Shown piece after piece: positions 1-8,307 of a stretch of DNA of 64,000 nucleotides. The notes below the pieces were generated by a model. That model did not search any database and was not told where the DNA came from. It saw nothing but the letters and a program-made list of their open reading frames with translations. The stretch is from the NCBI GenBank assembly GCA_018262795.1, contig JADFDM010000010.1, positions 62,001-126,000 of the forward strand, given 5' to 3'. Position 1 is the first letter of the stretch, and each line of letters opens with the position of its first letter. This DNA comes from Sphingobacteriales bacterium. Its GTDB lineage: Bacteria; Bacteroidota; Bacteroidia; Chitinophagales; LD1. The translations under genes and the position numbers were made by a program.

Positions 1-2
1 TT

Positions 3-2045
3 GGACTGGTGGTGCTTATCATCTTCCTGTTTTTCCGCGACTGGCTCATCGCCTTGCGACCACTCATTGACATTCCGGTGTCACTTATCGGCACCTTCTT
101 CATCATGTACCTGGCGGGTTTTACTATTAATGTACTAACCCTTTTGGCTATTGTACTCGCTACCGGCTTGGTGGTGGACGATGGGATAGTGGTAACCGAA
201 AATATTTTTAAAAAATTAGAGAAAGGTTATGACCGGCACCGAGCCGCGCTGGAAGGCTCTAATGAAATTTTCTTTGCTGTAATAGCCACCTCTATTACGC
301 TGGCGGTTGTGTTTCTTCCCATCATTTTTCTCGAAGGCTTTGTGGGAAGTTTATTCCGCGAATTCGGAATTGTAGTGGCCGGTGCCGTGTTAATCTCAGC
401 CTTTGTTTCGCTTACTCTGACTCCGGTACTCAATGTGTTACTAACTCGTAAAGACCATCAGCACGGTTGGTTTTACCATAAAACAGAACCTTTCTTTCAA
501 GCAATGGATGAAGGCTATCGCAGTTCTCTGGAAGCATTTATGAAAAAAAGGTGGCTGGCATTTGTGGTATTGGCGGCCTGTGTAGGATTGACTGTGGTGA
601 TAATCAAAAATCTTCAATCGGAATTATCTCCATTAGAAGATCGAAGTGTTTTCCGAATGGCGGTGAGCGCTCCGGAAGGGACTTCGTACGATCAAATGGA
701 TCGGTACATGGATAAGATTACGCAGTTCCTAATGGACTCTGTTCCGGAAAAAAGCGTGATACTGAGTGTGACCGCTCCCAGCTTTGCCGGAAGCGGGGCG
801 GTGAACAGCGGTTTTCTTAGGGTCGGGCTAAAAGAGCCGGATGAAAGAAAACGAACTCAAAATCAGATTGTGGGTTACATCGCTCAAAACATGGCTCGGT
901 TTAATGAGGGCAAAGCTTTCCCTATACAAGAACAAACTATCTCAGCAGGCGGCTCTTCTCGGTTTGGCTTGCCGGTTCAATTTGTGATTCAAAATCTCGA
1001 CTTTGAAAAACTGAAAAATCAGCTTCCTAAATTTTTAGATGAAGCAACCAAGAACCCCACCTTCATGGGAGTGGATGTAAACCTCAAATTCAATAAGCCC
1101 GAATTGCAAATACAGATTGATAGGCTGAAAGCCAGCGAACTCGGTGTTTCGGTGCTCGATATTTCGCAAACACTGCAATTAGCTCTTAGCGGCAGAAGGT
1201 TTGGGTATTTTATTATGAACGGAAAACAATATCAGGTGATGGGTCAGGTGGATCGGGACAACCGCGATGAACCAATGGATCTGAAATCGTTTTATGTGCG
1301 CAACAGCCGTGGGCAACTGATTCAATTGGATAACCTGGTAAAAATTGAAGAGCAAAGTAGTCCGCCACAATTATATCACTATAACCGATATAAATCGGCT
1401 ACTGTTTCGGCAGGGCTTGCTCCGGGAAAAACAATTGGAGACGGAATAGAAGCCATGAAGGAAATTGCAGCGAAAACCTTAGATGGCACTTTTGCCACAG
1501 ACTTATCGGGACCATCGCGCGATTATGCCGAAAGTTCTTCGAATACTTCCTTTGCATTTATACTGGCACTGGTGCTCATCTTTCTAATTCTGGCAGCTCA
1601 GTTTGAGAGTTTTGTTGACCCGCTCATCATCATGCTCACGGTTCCTTTGGCTATAGCCGGAGCCTTATTGAGTTTGTGGATGTTCAATCAAACGTTGAAT
1701 ATTTTCTCTGAAATTGGAATTATCATGCTGATAGGGTTAGTGACAAAAAACGGAATCCTGATTGTGGAATTTGCCAATCAGAAACAGAGAGCGGGAGAAG
1801 AAAAGCTGGAAGCGGTAATTGATGCGGCAGCGCTTCGCCTTCGCCCTATCTTAATGACTACCTTAGCGACTTCGCTGGGAGCTTTGCCCATTGCGCTGGC
1901 GCTGGGTGCCGGTGCGCAAAGTCGTATTCCATTAGGTATTGTGGTGATAGGCGGATTGATGTTTTCCCTCATATTGACCTTGTTTGTGATCCCTGCGATG
2001 TATTCATACATGTCAAGAACCAAGAAGAAGAATGCAGAAGTATAG
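3..2045 (+). CDS. RND multidrug efflux permease, HAE1/AcrB family (5' truncated by window)
   Basis: This is the C-terminal two thirds of an inner-membrane RND pump that exports drugs using the proton gradient. The reading frame is open to the window edge, so the true start lies upstream. Visible family marks are the TM4 motif GLVVDDGIVVTEN with the paired aspartates of the proton relay, a long periplasmic porter/docking region, and the late TM motif GLVTKNGILIVEF carrying the conserved lysine. Full-length relatives are about 1,030-1,060 aa and about 680 are seen here. Its stop overlaps the start of the downstream TolC-like gene by 14 nt, so the two are probably one operon, with a membrane-fusion protein expected upstream outside the window. 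Substrate cannot be told. Confidence 0.95.
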   Translation, partial: GLVVLIIFLFFRDWLIALRPLIDIPVSLIGTFFIMYLAGFTINVLTLLAIVLATGLVVDDGIVVTENIFKKLEKGYDRHRAALEGSNEIFFAVIATSITLAVVFLPIIFLEGFVGSLFREFGIVVAGAVLISAFVSLTLTPVLNVLLTRKDHQHGWFYHKTEPFFQAMDEGYRSSLEAFMKKRWLAFVVLAACVGLTVVIIKNLQSELSPLEDRSVFRMAVSAPEGTSYDQMDRYMDKITQFLMDSVPEKSVILSVTAPSFAGSGAVNSGFLRVGLKEPDERKRTQNQIVGYIAQNMARFNEGKAFPIQEQTISAGGSSRFGLPVQFVIQNLDFEKLKNQLPKFLDEATKNPTFMGVDVNLKFNKPELQIQIDRLKASELGVSVLDISQTLQLALSGRRFGYFIMNGKQYQVMGQVDRDNRDEPMDLKSFYVRNSRGQLIQLDNLVKIEEQSSPPQLYHYNRYKSATVSAGLAPGKTIGDGIEAMKEIAAKTLDGTFATDLSGPSRDYAESSSNTSFAFILALVLIFLILAAQFESFVDPLIIMLTVPLAIAGALLSLWMFNQTLNIFSEIGIIMLIGLVTKNGILIVEFANQKQRAGEEKLEAVIDAAALRLRPILMTTLATSLGALPIALALGAGAQSRIPLGIVVIGGLMFSLILTLFVIPAMYSYMSRTKKKNAEV

Positions 2046-3327
2046 AATGTTACTTTTTATAGGAGTGGTGCTTTCGGTGCAGTTATTTGCGCAGGAAACA
2101 ATGACGGTAGATCAGGCCATTGAAACGGTGCTGAAAAACAATTATGATGTACAGATAGCGAAGAATGTGGCGGAGATAGCCCATCGCAACAACACGGTAG
2201 GTAATGCCGGCATGTTACCGAAAGTGAATGCCACGGTAGCCGATAATTTTACGCTGAACAATATCAACCAGAAATATACCAACGGCACCGAAATCAAAAA
2301 CAACAATGTGAACGGAAACGCTATCAATGCCGCTGCCGCACTTAACTGGACTTTGTTTGATGGTTTAAAAATGTTTGCTACTAAAGGGAAGTTGAAAAGA
2401 TTAGATCAGATAGGGGAACTACAGTTAAAGGACGAAATGCAGCAGGTAGTCGCCAATGTAATAGTGGCATACTACAATGTGGTAGCCGCCAAGCAGCAGT
2501 TAAAAGCAATTAATGATGCCATTGCTATTTCAGAGGAGCGTGTAAAACTGGCCGATACGAAATTTCAGGTGGGCAGTTCTTCAAAGGTGGATTTATTGCA
2601 GGCAAAAGTGGATTTGAACGAACAGAAAAGCAATGCGCTGAATCAGCAAAAAGCGATAGATCAACGCAAGGCGGAGTTAAACAATCTGCTTGCTCGGAAT
2701 GTAGATACTGAATTTGAAGTAAGTGATTCTATTCCTTTTAGCAAAGAGGCCCCCGTTGCCAATGATTTAGACACTAAGAATTTTCAATTGCAGATGGCTG
2801 CAAAAAATGTGGAGATAGCAAAATTTGAAAAGAAAGAAGCCTTTTCACAGTTTCTGCCTGCATTAGTGGGTAATCTTGGCTACGGATATAGCCGCTCACA
2901 AAGCACAGCCGGCTTTTCGCTGTATAACCAATCGTATGGATTTAATGCGGGCTTCTCACTCAATATTCCCCTCTTCAACGGGTTGAATACTATCCGACAA
3001 AATAAAATTGCTTCGATACAGATTTTGAACTCCCAGTTTACTTTGGAGAAAACAAGATTTCAAACAAAGCTCAACTATTACAAAGCGCTTAAAGATTTTG
3101 AGAGTGCGAAAGAAATGTTGACTTTAGAAAATGAAAATATTACACTGGCTGATGAAAATCAAAAGATAGCTTTAGAGCGTTTTCGATTGGCGGAGTCCAC
3201 TGCTATTGAATTGCGCGAAGCCCAAAACAGTTACTCTGATGCCCTCATCCGTTTGGTCGCTGCGCGTATAGCCACCAAAACTGCCGAGACAGAGTTGATG
3301 CGCCTGAATGGTGAACTAATCAAATAG
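2032..3327 (+). CDS. TolC-family outer membrane efflux protein
   Basis: This 431-aa protein is predicted to be the outer-membrane channel partner of the RND pump encoded just upstream. An N-terminal signal peptide is evident (hydrophobic stretch ending LFAQ). The body shows the two-fold repeated long amphipathic helices typical of OEP/TolC proteins, rich in Ala, Gln, Lys and Asn, with the motif VDLLQAKVDLNEQ in the first half and TAIELREAQNSYSDA in the second. The length is normal for the family. The start overlaps the permease stop, which implies translational coupling. Family assignment is firm; the exported substrate is unknown. Confidence 0.93.
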   Translation: MQKYRMLLFIGVVLSVQLFAQETMTVDQAIETVLKNNYDVQIAKNVAEIAHRNNTVGNAGMLPKVNATVADNFTLNNINQKYTNGTEIKNNNVNGNAINAAAALNWTLFDGLKMFATKGKLKRLDQIGELQLKDEMQQVVANVIVAYYNVVAAKQQLKAINDAIAISEERVKLADTKFQVGSSSKVDLLQAKVDLNEQKSNALNQQKAIDQRKAELNNLLARNVDTEFEVSDSIPFSKEAPVANDLDTKNFQLQMAAKNVEIAKFEKKEAFSQFLPALVGNLGYGYSRSQSTAGFSLYNQSYGFNAGFSLNIPLFNGLNTIRQNKIASIQILNSQFTLEKTRFQTKLNYYKALKDFESAKEMLTLENENITLADENQKIALERFRLAESTAIELREAQNSYSDALIRLVAARIATKTAETELMRLNGELIK

Positions 3328-3335
3328 CAAAAACT

Positions 3336-4214
3336 ATGTTCCGCTTATTGTTCTTCCTTTTTCTCGGATTGCTTGCTACCCCGCTTCTTCACAGTCAGGA
3401 CATACAAAGCCTTTGGATGAAAGAGCCGGTAACGGTAAACGGCAATCCGGATGAGTGGCCTCAAACTTTCCGGTACTATGATGGCAAAACGCAGTTAGAA
3501 TTTGCTATTGGTAATGACACGGCCAATATTTATGTATGCCTCAAGATTTCTGATCAGAAAGCACAGATGAAAATATTTCGTTCGGGAATTCAGGTGTGGA
3601 TAGACCCTAAAGGGAAAAAAAACGAAGCCGTTGGAATTACCTTCCCAATCAAACGAGTTAGAAATCCGGATGAAAAGCCTGCCTCCCGACAAGATGGAGG
3701 AAATAGCCCCTTTCAAAAAACGGAGATTGAAAAACTAAAACTGAGGATTCTCTCAGAGCAGAAAGATTTGAAAGTGAAGGGCTTTCTGAATATTCCGTCT
3801 CAAACTTTGACTGCTGATAATCCGTACGGAATTAGTGCGGCATTGGCTTGGGATAGCCTTAACGTGCTTTGTGTAGAATACAAGATGCCCATTGCACTCA
3901 CGCTGCAACATCGCTTTACCGAGAAGGACACCATAAAGTCAATTGCTTTGGGTTTGGTGGAAAGTGCTATTGAGGGAAGCAATCAGTGGCATCGCGAAGA
4001 TGGAGGAAGCGGGGGAAGCAATTGGGGTCGCGACAACGGAAATCCGGGCAATGCTTACAGAAATCAAATGGGCAATAGCAGCGGGATGGATCCACGAGTG
4101 GGTAGCACCGACTGGGGTACAGATGAAACTGAAACGCGAAGGGAATTTCCTGTGGTTACTACCAGCGAAGAACTAAAAGTGTGGAATAAAGTCCGGCTTG
4201 CCTGGAGGCGGTAA
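3336..4214 (+). CDS. Secreted protein with CBM9/DOMON-like N-terminal domain
   Basis: This 292-aa protein has a clear signal peptide (MFRLLFFLFLGLLATPLLHSQ, positions 1-21). Residues about 25-110 resemble the CBM9-like/DOMON fold found in Bacteroidota periplasmic proteins: VNGNPDEWP near the start, then a beta-rich segment with NIYVCLKI and a GIQVWIDPKGKK turn. The C-terminal 70 residues are Gly/Asn/Ser-rich and look disordered. It begins 8 bp after the TolC-like gene and may be the last gene of that operon. The domain call is from pattern only and no ligand can be inferred. It converges on dps. Confidence 0.6.
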   Translation: MFRLLFFLFLGLLATPLLHSQDIQSLWMKEPVTVNGNPDEWPQTFRYYDGKTQLEFAIGNDTANIYVCLKISDQKAQMKIFRSGIQVWIDPKGKKNEAVGITFPIKRVRNPDEKPASRQDGGNSPFQKTEIEKLKLRILSEQKDLKVKGFLNIPSQTLTADNPYGISAALAWDSLNVLCVEYKMPIALTLQHRFTEKDTIKSIALGLVESAIEGSNQWHREDGGSGGSNWGRDNGNPGNAYRNQMGNSSGMDPRVGSTDWGTDETETRREFPVVTTSEELKVWNKVRLAWRR

Positions 4215-4222
4215 TTACCTCT

Positions 4223-4696
4223 TTACTTACCTAAGAAAGCGGTGTACATCCACACTAATTTTTCTTGTTCGCGGATATAGTCGCTCATTAAAGCATTCGT
4301 GCCCTCATCCTCTGCTTTAGCAGAAAGTTCCAATAATTCTCTTTCTAAAGGCAAGAGAGTACTATAACCATCTAATACCATTTGCACCGCCTGTTTCCCC
4401 TCCGAAATATTTCTCGCTTCCTTAATGGATGACTGCGCTAAATAGTCGGAGAATGTGTGAAGTGGGGTATAGCCAAGTGTAAGAATACGCTCCGCTATTT
4501 CATCTATCTTAATTAAGGAGTCATTGTATATCTCTTCAAACTTGAGGTGGAGTTCAAAGAATTTCTCACCGGTAATATTCCAATGAAAACCCCTGGTGTT
4601 CTGATAAAACAAATGATAATTGGCTAACAGCACATTTAATTTTTCTGAAAGCTCTTTCGTTTCGACTTTGCTCAGTCCTATTCTGTTTTTTGCCAT
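4223..4696 (-). CDS. dps: Dps-family ferritin-like DNA-protection/iron storage protein
   Basis: This 157-aa four-helix protein is of normal Dps length. The ferroxidase-centre pattern is visible as TRGFHWNITG, then LHLKFEEIY and KIDEIAERI (the His, Asp and Glu ligands at the dimer interface). Dps dodecamers oxidise ferrous iron with peroxide and protect DNA in starvation or oxidative stress. The gene is monocistronic, converging with the secreted protein to its left. A TATCTTTG element and an inverted repeat lie upstream and probably drive and regulate it. Confidence 0.93.
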   Translation of the reverse strand: MAKNRIGLSKVETKELSEKLNVLLANYHLFYQNTRGFHWNITGEKFFELHLKFEEIYNDSLIKIDEIAERILTLGYTPLHTFSDYLAQSSIKEARNISEGKQAVQMVLDGYSTLLPLERELLELSAKAEDEGTNALMSDYIREQEKLVWMYTAFLGK

Positions 4697-5063
4697 GATG
4701 TTTCAATTTAAGCGTGAATAATGAATCTCAAAGATAAGGCTTATTGCTGAGGAAAGAGATGATACATATCATAGCATCATTATTTTACACATTTCTAACG
4801 GAAAAAGAGTTCTTTAACCGTTCATCGTAAGTTTGTTCATTGCGAAGTGCAATGTTCGGCTCCCTTTTGCTTTAATCAGCACGCTTGCTAACCTATGCCG
4901 AGGAGTCAAATAAGAAATGGAGTGCAGGATGACAGCCGTTTGGAAGAGATGGTATTGCGTGGTCAGTTGTTTTGGGTTTGAGCCGGGCAAATTATTGAAT
5001 TAATAAGGCTGATTATAAACCTATGTAAGCTTTAAATTACCAATAGATGAAGAATATGGATAG
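4697..5063. other. Intergenic region between dps and the IS remnant
   Basis: Apart from the candidate dps promoter and inverted repeat, I see no gene, RNA or repeat here. The bases after about 4,800 have no long open frame. They may be the decayed 5' part of the insertion sequence whose 3' end follows, but no clear transposase similarity is readable. Confidence 0.5.
4729..4772 (-). promoter_or_regulatory. Candidate dps promoter and operator
   Basis: On the minus strand, TATCTTTG (4736 to 4729) fits the Bacteroidota -7 consensus TAnnTTTG and lies about 33 bp upstream of the dps start. About 23 bp further upstream is an inverted repeat, ATGATA-TG-TATCAT on the minus strand (4759-4772), near the expected -33 region. 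A regulator responding to iron or peroxide would be reasonable for dps, but the regulator is not identifiable from the sequence. Confidence 0.35.
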
Positions 5064-5342
5064 AGAGGTAAGCACGAACACATCTTTGGCACTATCAAAC
5101 GGAAGTGGGGCTACAACTACACCGACCTCAACGGATTGGAGAAAGTAAACGGAGAGCACAGCCTGATTTGCTTGGTCTATAATCTCAAACGCAGCATCAA
5201 CATCCTCGGCATCCCTGAGCTATTAGAAAAACTCCAAAACTGGCAACCCAACTACAAGAGGATTGCCCGGCTTTGCCAAAAACTGCTTCGTTTACAGCTC
5301 TTTTACGCTCTTCAAAATTTTGGGGGAAGAATAGCTGCCTGA
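5064..5342 (+). pseudogene. Remnant of an IS1182-type transposase (C-terminal end only)
   Basis: The frame opens after a stop at 5061 and encodes [20 protein letters not shown] followed by [20 protein letters not shown]. This matches the C-terminal signature of IS1182/DDE_Tnp_1_6 transposases (E-H-x-F-G-x-I-K-R-x-W-G, then A/VYNLRR). The catalytic core and both ends of the element are missing, so it is inactive. It sits directly beyond the last attC-like site of the integron-like array and marks an old insertion there. The family is recognised from motif order; the exact IS group is less sure. Confidence 0.7.
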
Positions 5343-5436
5343 AAAACAGCAAGTTCAAATCGCTTTGAATCGCTCTATACAAAAAGCCTATGAAGGTTTT
5401 TTTGCCGGGAAAAACCAATGAGGGGGTTATTTCACA

Positions 5437-5570
5437 GCCTGACGGTTCGTGGCTTGGCGTAGTGGGGGCATTAGAAGCACGAACTTTCAGCCTACCACAA
5501 ATGTAAATAAAAAGCACAAATGTTCAGGTTTGCACGTCAGCCCCCATTACGCCAAACCGCTGTTAGCACC
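5437..5570 (-). other. attC-like recombination site A (end of lipoprotein cassette)
   Basis: On the minus strand the site opens with R'' GGTGCTAAC and closes with R' GTCAGGC. The arms AGCGGTTTGGCGTAATGGGG and GCCCCCACTACGCCAAGCC pair over about 20 bases, with a few extra bases on one arm. The middle is long and unpaired. R'' is complementary to the start of the adjoining cassette at 6102. The R' box differs from the GTTA of the other sites, possibly because the next cassette was lost to the IS insertion. Confidence 0.65.
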
Positions 5571-5577
5571 AGTTTTT

Positions 5578-6087
5578 TTATTTACAGTCTTGTTTTGTAT
5601 CATTTGTTAAATAGTCAATTTTCAAACTGTCGGTTATATGTTTATTTAATTCGTTGATTAACACTTCAATTTGCCTGTCATAATAGTGATGAAGATGAAT
5701 AGTTTTGGTAACTGTGTCGAGCGTAGTTGAAACAAAGTATTCATTTCCACTTGTCGTCATTACACAGTTGTTGAAGTAGAAGTCTTTTAACTTGTCAAGA
5801 TTTATTTTTTTAATTCTCTCTAACGAATTAGCGTCAACTGTTATTGAAGATAATGTTGTGTCCTTATCAGAAAACATAGTCCTTCTGCTAATTGTCAAAA
5901 CATTCTCGTTTAACTTATAGGTCAAAGTGCCTTTGAATATTTGTTCAGCGTGATTGTATGTGCTAATTGTCAACAAAAATTTAGAATTGTCAATTTTAGA
6001 TTCATTTGTTTGGAAGTTTTGTCCGCAAGCAATAAGTCCACAAGTCAAAATTATAAGTGTCAATATGTAGTTAAGTTTTGTTGTCAT
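5578..6087 (-). CDS. Cassette-borne lipoprotein of unknown function
   Basis: This 169-aa protein has an N-terminal lipoprotein signal (LTCGLIAC lipobox, Cys at about residue 21) and a polar, beta-prone body without a motif I can name. It fills its cassette almost completely: the start codon is about 10 nt after the cassette boundary and the stop 8 nt before the attC R''. Composition is A+T-rich compared with the core genes around the island, as expected for transferred cargo. Its position next to a DUF262 protein and a CBASS-like operon makes a defence or stress role thinkable, but nothing in the sequence shows one. Confidence 0.75.
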   Translation of the reverse strand: MTTKLNYILTLIILTCGLIACGQNFQTNESKIDNSKFLLTISTYNHAEQIFKGTLTYKLNENVLTISRRTMFSDKDTTLSSITVDANSLERIKKINLDKLKDFYFNNCVMTTSGNEYFVSTTLDTVTKTIHLHHYYDRQIEVLINELNKHITDSLKIDYLTNDTKQDCK

Positions 6088-6093
6088 AAAATT

Positions 6094-6229
6094 GGTGCTA
6101 ACGTTTGGCAGCTACCCGAAGGGCGGGACTTTTACCACTAAACTTCATTCGGAGAACTGAACTTTCAGCTTGCACAAATGTGTCTGCGAAGCACGAAGCC
6201 CCGCCTTTTGGGTAGGTGCTGTTACCGGT
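6094..6229 (-). other. attC-like recombination site B (end of DUF262 cassette)
   Basis: On the minus strand it runs from R'' ACCGGTAAC to R' GTTAGCACC. The arms CTACCCAAAAGGCGGGGC and GTCCCGCCCTTCGGGTAGC pair as a long imperfect stem that encloses an unpaired centre. R'' matches the start of the DUF262 cassette (GTTACCGGT at 8151) in reverse complement. Sites B and C also share central words such as TTCTCCG and TAGTGGT/TTGTGGT, which shows common descent. Confidence 0.7.
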
Positions 6230-6249
6230 AGTTCTTCTTTCGTCCGTCA

Positions 6250-8091
6250 TTATTTCCAAATGTGTGTTACCATGTCAAACAGTAACTTGTGTCGTTCCTC
6301 TAATTCTGCTTGTCCAAAGTCATTCATTGGTCTGAAGTTTAGATTGTATTGCTTAATCATGTCTGTAAAATCAAGTTTTGATTTGTAGCTGTCCTCACGC
6401 AATGTTTCATTCCAATAAAGTGTGTTTGCGTATGACTTTAGTTTCTTCTTGTAAGTTTCGTTGTTGCTTGAAATATTGTCTTTGCCCTTCAAGAGTAGCA
6501 AACCGCCAAGGCGGTTTCTTTCACTCTTGAATTTATCTTCATCACCGCCAAATATTCCAAGGTTTTCGTCATTGTCGGCAAGTATGTGTTCAATATGAAA
6601 CCCGTTTACTGAACCTGTGTTTTGCACAAGGTCATAGAGAGAATGTTTCACTTTTAGTTTTGTGTTGTCAGCTATAAATTTTTCAATCCTTGCGAAGAAG
6701 TATCGTTTGAAACGCTTGTCTAATTCAATTCCCGTTTCTTTGAAGAAGCCATAGGATAAAGATGTGGGAGCTTGCACACCTCTGGCTTCTGTTAGAAGTT
6801 CCAATAGAATTTTTTCAAACGCAGGTCTGATTGCAGAAACATCTTTGTTTCTAATCTCTGCACTGATTTTATAGACAGCAATGTTGAAAGCATTACTGTT
6901 GTAACTTCTTTGAAGTTGAAGCAAACAAAATAGACGGTCAACCTCATAAGCAATTGTCTTTATTTTTTCATCTTCTTGTTGGTCGTTCAATTCACATGCA
7001 GATAAAATTAAAAGAAACTGACTATCTCTTTCAGTCAAGTTGTTGTAATATACAGAGGCATAACTTCCGTCAATTGAATTTACATCTGAATAATACTTGA
7101 AGACTTTTGCATAAAGTTTTGTGAAGTATTTGAAATCATTTTGTAAAAACCTTTTTACTTCTTGTGGGTTGTGGTCAAGATTTAGTTTGTTCTCTGAAAA
7201 AATTACTCGGTGATAATCTTTATCATATCGTCTGCCTTCGCCAATAGTGTCGGCAAATTTTGCCTTTAGAAAGTAGATAAAAAATTGGTCTATCTCATCT
7301 TCCTTAAAAGCATTGACTGCTGAAATTTGACCCTCCCAAAGTTCATTTAGTTTAAGTCCTTCTAATTCTTCTTTTGAGATTTGTCCCAAAAGTTTGCCTT
7401 TCAATATTTCATAAGGTTTGAGTTTAACTCCTCTGTCGTTGATGACTTCAAAAACCATTGGAACATCTGTCTGCTCAACATTTAGGTTTATCAGAACAAG
7501 TCTGTGCATGTAATAGAAAACGAAACTTTCAAAACGATGAAGGTCTAAAAGTTCGCTGTCAAGTCGTGATGCAACAACTCCATAGTTGGTCACCATGTTC
7601 TGTGCTGTCAGTCCGCTGTCAGTTTTAATTTGGTCTGCGGGCTTACCGTCAAATAGTCCTTGCATTGCGGCCTTATGTGACTCATGGTTCATCCAAAAAT
7701 CTGTTTTGTAACCTGAAAGCCCAACTATTTTTTGTCCAATCCAACCGTCAAGCTGTGAGCCAAAATGTTTTGAGAGGTGTTTGAGCTTGATAAGTATTAA
7801 AGTCAAAGTTGTCAAACGTTGCTGTCCGTCCACAACGTAAAGCTTGCCGTCAACATGATTTGTTACATAAGTGTTCAGGTAATACCAAGAATACTTGCTG
7901 ATAATCTGGTCTAAAGGCAAACTCAAGTCCTTGTGCTTTTTATACTCCTCGTTGAATTTATAAAACACATCGTCAAGAAGTCGCTTCACTGGCTCGTCCG
8001 TCCACTTGTATTGTCTTTGGTAAAAGTCAATGTAGTAAGTCGTATTAGAGAAAAGTTTGTCAATGTTTTGTTTGTCTGGTTGAACGTCCAT
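6250..8091 (-). CDS. DUF262/DUF1524 (GmrSD-like) HNH protein
   Basis: This 613-aa protein has an N-terminal DUF262 domain with YQRQYKW at 24-30 and the nucleotide-binding/ParB-like signature VVDGQQRLTTL around residues 87-97. Its C-terminal DUF1524 region carries the HNH-type motif HIEH at 499-502 and the following NRLGGLLLL stretch. GmrS and GmrD, fused or separate, make up modification-dependent type IV restriction enzymes, and many single-chain DUF262-DUF1524 proteins sit in defence islands. Here it is the only gene of its cassette, with its start about 50 nt from the cassette boundary. A role in restricting modified phage DNA is inferred from family and context. The specificity is unknown. 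Confidence 0.88.
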   Translation of the reverse strand: MDVQPDKQNIDKLFSNTTYYIDFYQRQYKWTDEPVKRLLDDVFYKFNEEYKKHKDLSLPLDQIISKYSWYYLNTYVTNHVDGKLYVVDGQQRLTTLTLILIKLKHLSKHFGSQLDGWIGQKIVGLSGYKTDFWMNHESHKAAMQGLFDGKPADQIKTDSGLTAQNMVTNYGVVASRLDSELLDLHRFESFVFYYMHRLVLINLNVEQTDVPMVFEVINDRGVKLKPYEILKGKLLGQISKEELEGLKLNELWEGQISAVNAFKEDEIDQFFIYFLKAKFADTIGEGRRYDKDYHRVIFSENKLNLDHNPQEVKRFLQNDFKYFTKLYAKVFKYYSDVNSIDGSYASVYYNNLTERDSQFLLILSACELNDQQEDEKIKTIAYEVDRLFCLLQLQRSYNSNAFNIAVYKISAEIRNKDVSAIRPAFEKILLELLTEARGVQAPTSLSYGFFKETGIELDKRFKRYFFARIEKFIADNTKLKVKHSLYDLVQNTGSVNGFHIEHILADNDENLGIFGGDEDKFKSERNRLGGLLLLKGKDNISSNNETYKKKLKSYANTLYWNETLREDSYKSKLDFTDMIKQYNLNFRPMNDFGQAELEERHKLLFDMVTHIWK

Positions 8092-8142
8092 AATTGTCTT
8101 TTTATGCGGTTAGTTTTGTTGAAGCACTGTCGTCATAGAATT

Positions 8143-8278
8143 ACCGGTAACGGTTTGGCGCTTGGCGAAGGTGGCGATTTTCACCACAAATGTTGATGCG
8201 GAGAACCAAACTTTGATAAACCACAAAACTGTCTGCGGAGCACTGAACCGCCACTTTTGCCAAACGCCTGTTATCAGC
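8143..8278 (-). other. attC-like recombination site C (end of CBASS-like cassette)
   Basis: On the minus strand it runs from R'' GCTGATAAC to R' GTTACCGGT. The arms GGCGTTTGGCAAAAGTGGCG and CGCCACCTTCGCCAAGCGCC pair almost fully, while one arm has about five extra bases next to the R box, the kind of asymmetry that sets attC polarity. R'' is exactly complementary to the cassette start at 10669. Of the three sites this one has the clearest stem. Confidence 0.7.
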
Positions 8279-8307
8279 TGGGCTTTCTGTCGGTCGTATA
8301 TGTGTCG

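Noticed and set aside
227-433. Minus-strand frames within the RND pump and similar overlapping frames throughout
   Set aside because: They are antisense or out-of-frame shadows of well-supported genes, without their own motifs.
5437-8278. The three imperfect palindromes as MITEs or REP-type repeats
   Set aside because: Each differs in its outer 9 bases, and these match the start of the adjoining gene unit in reverse complement. Mobile repeats would keep their ends constant and would not pair with each cassette separately.
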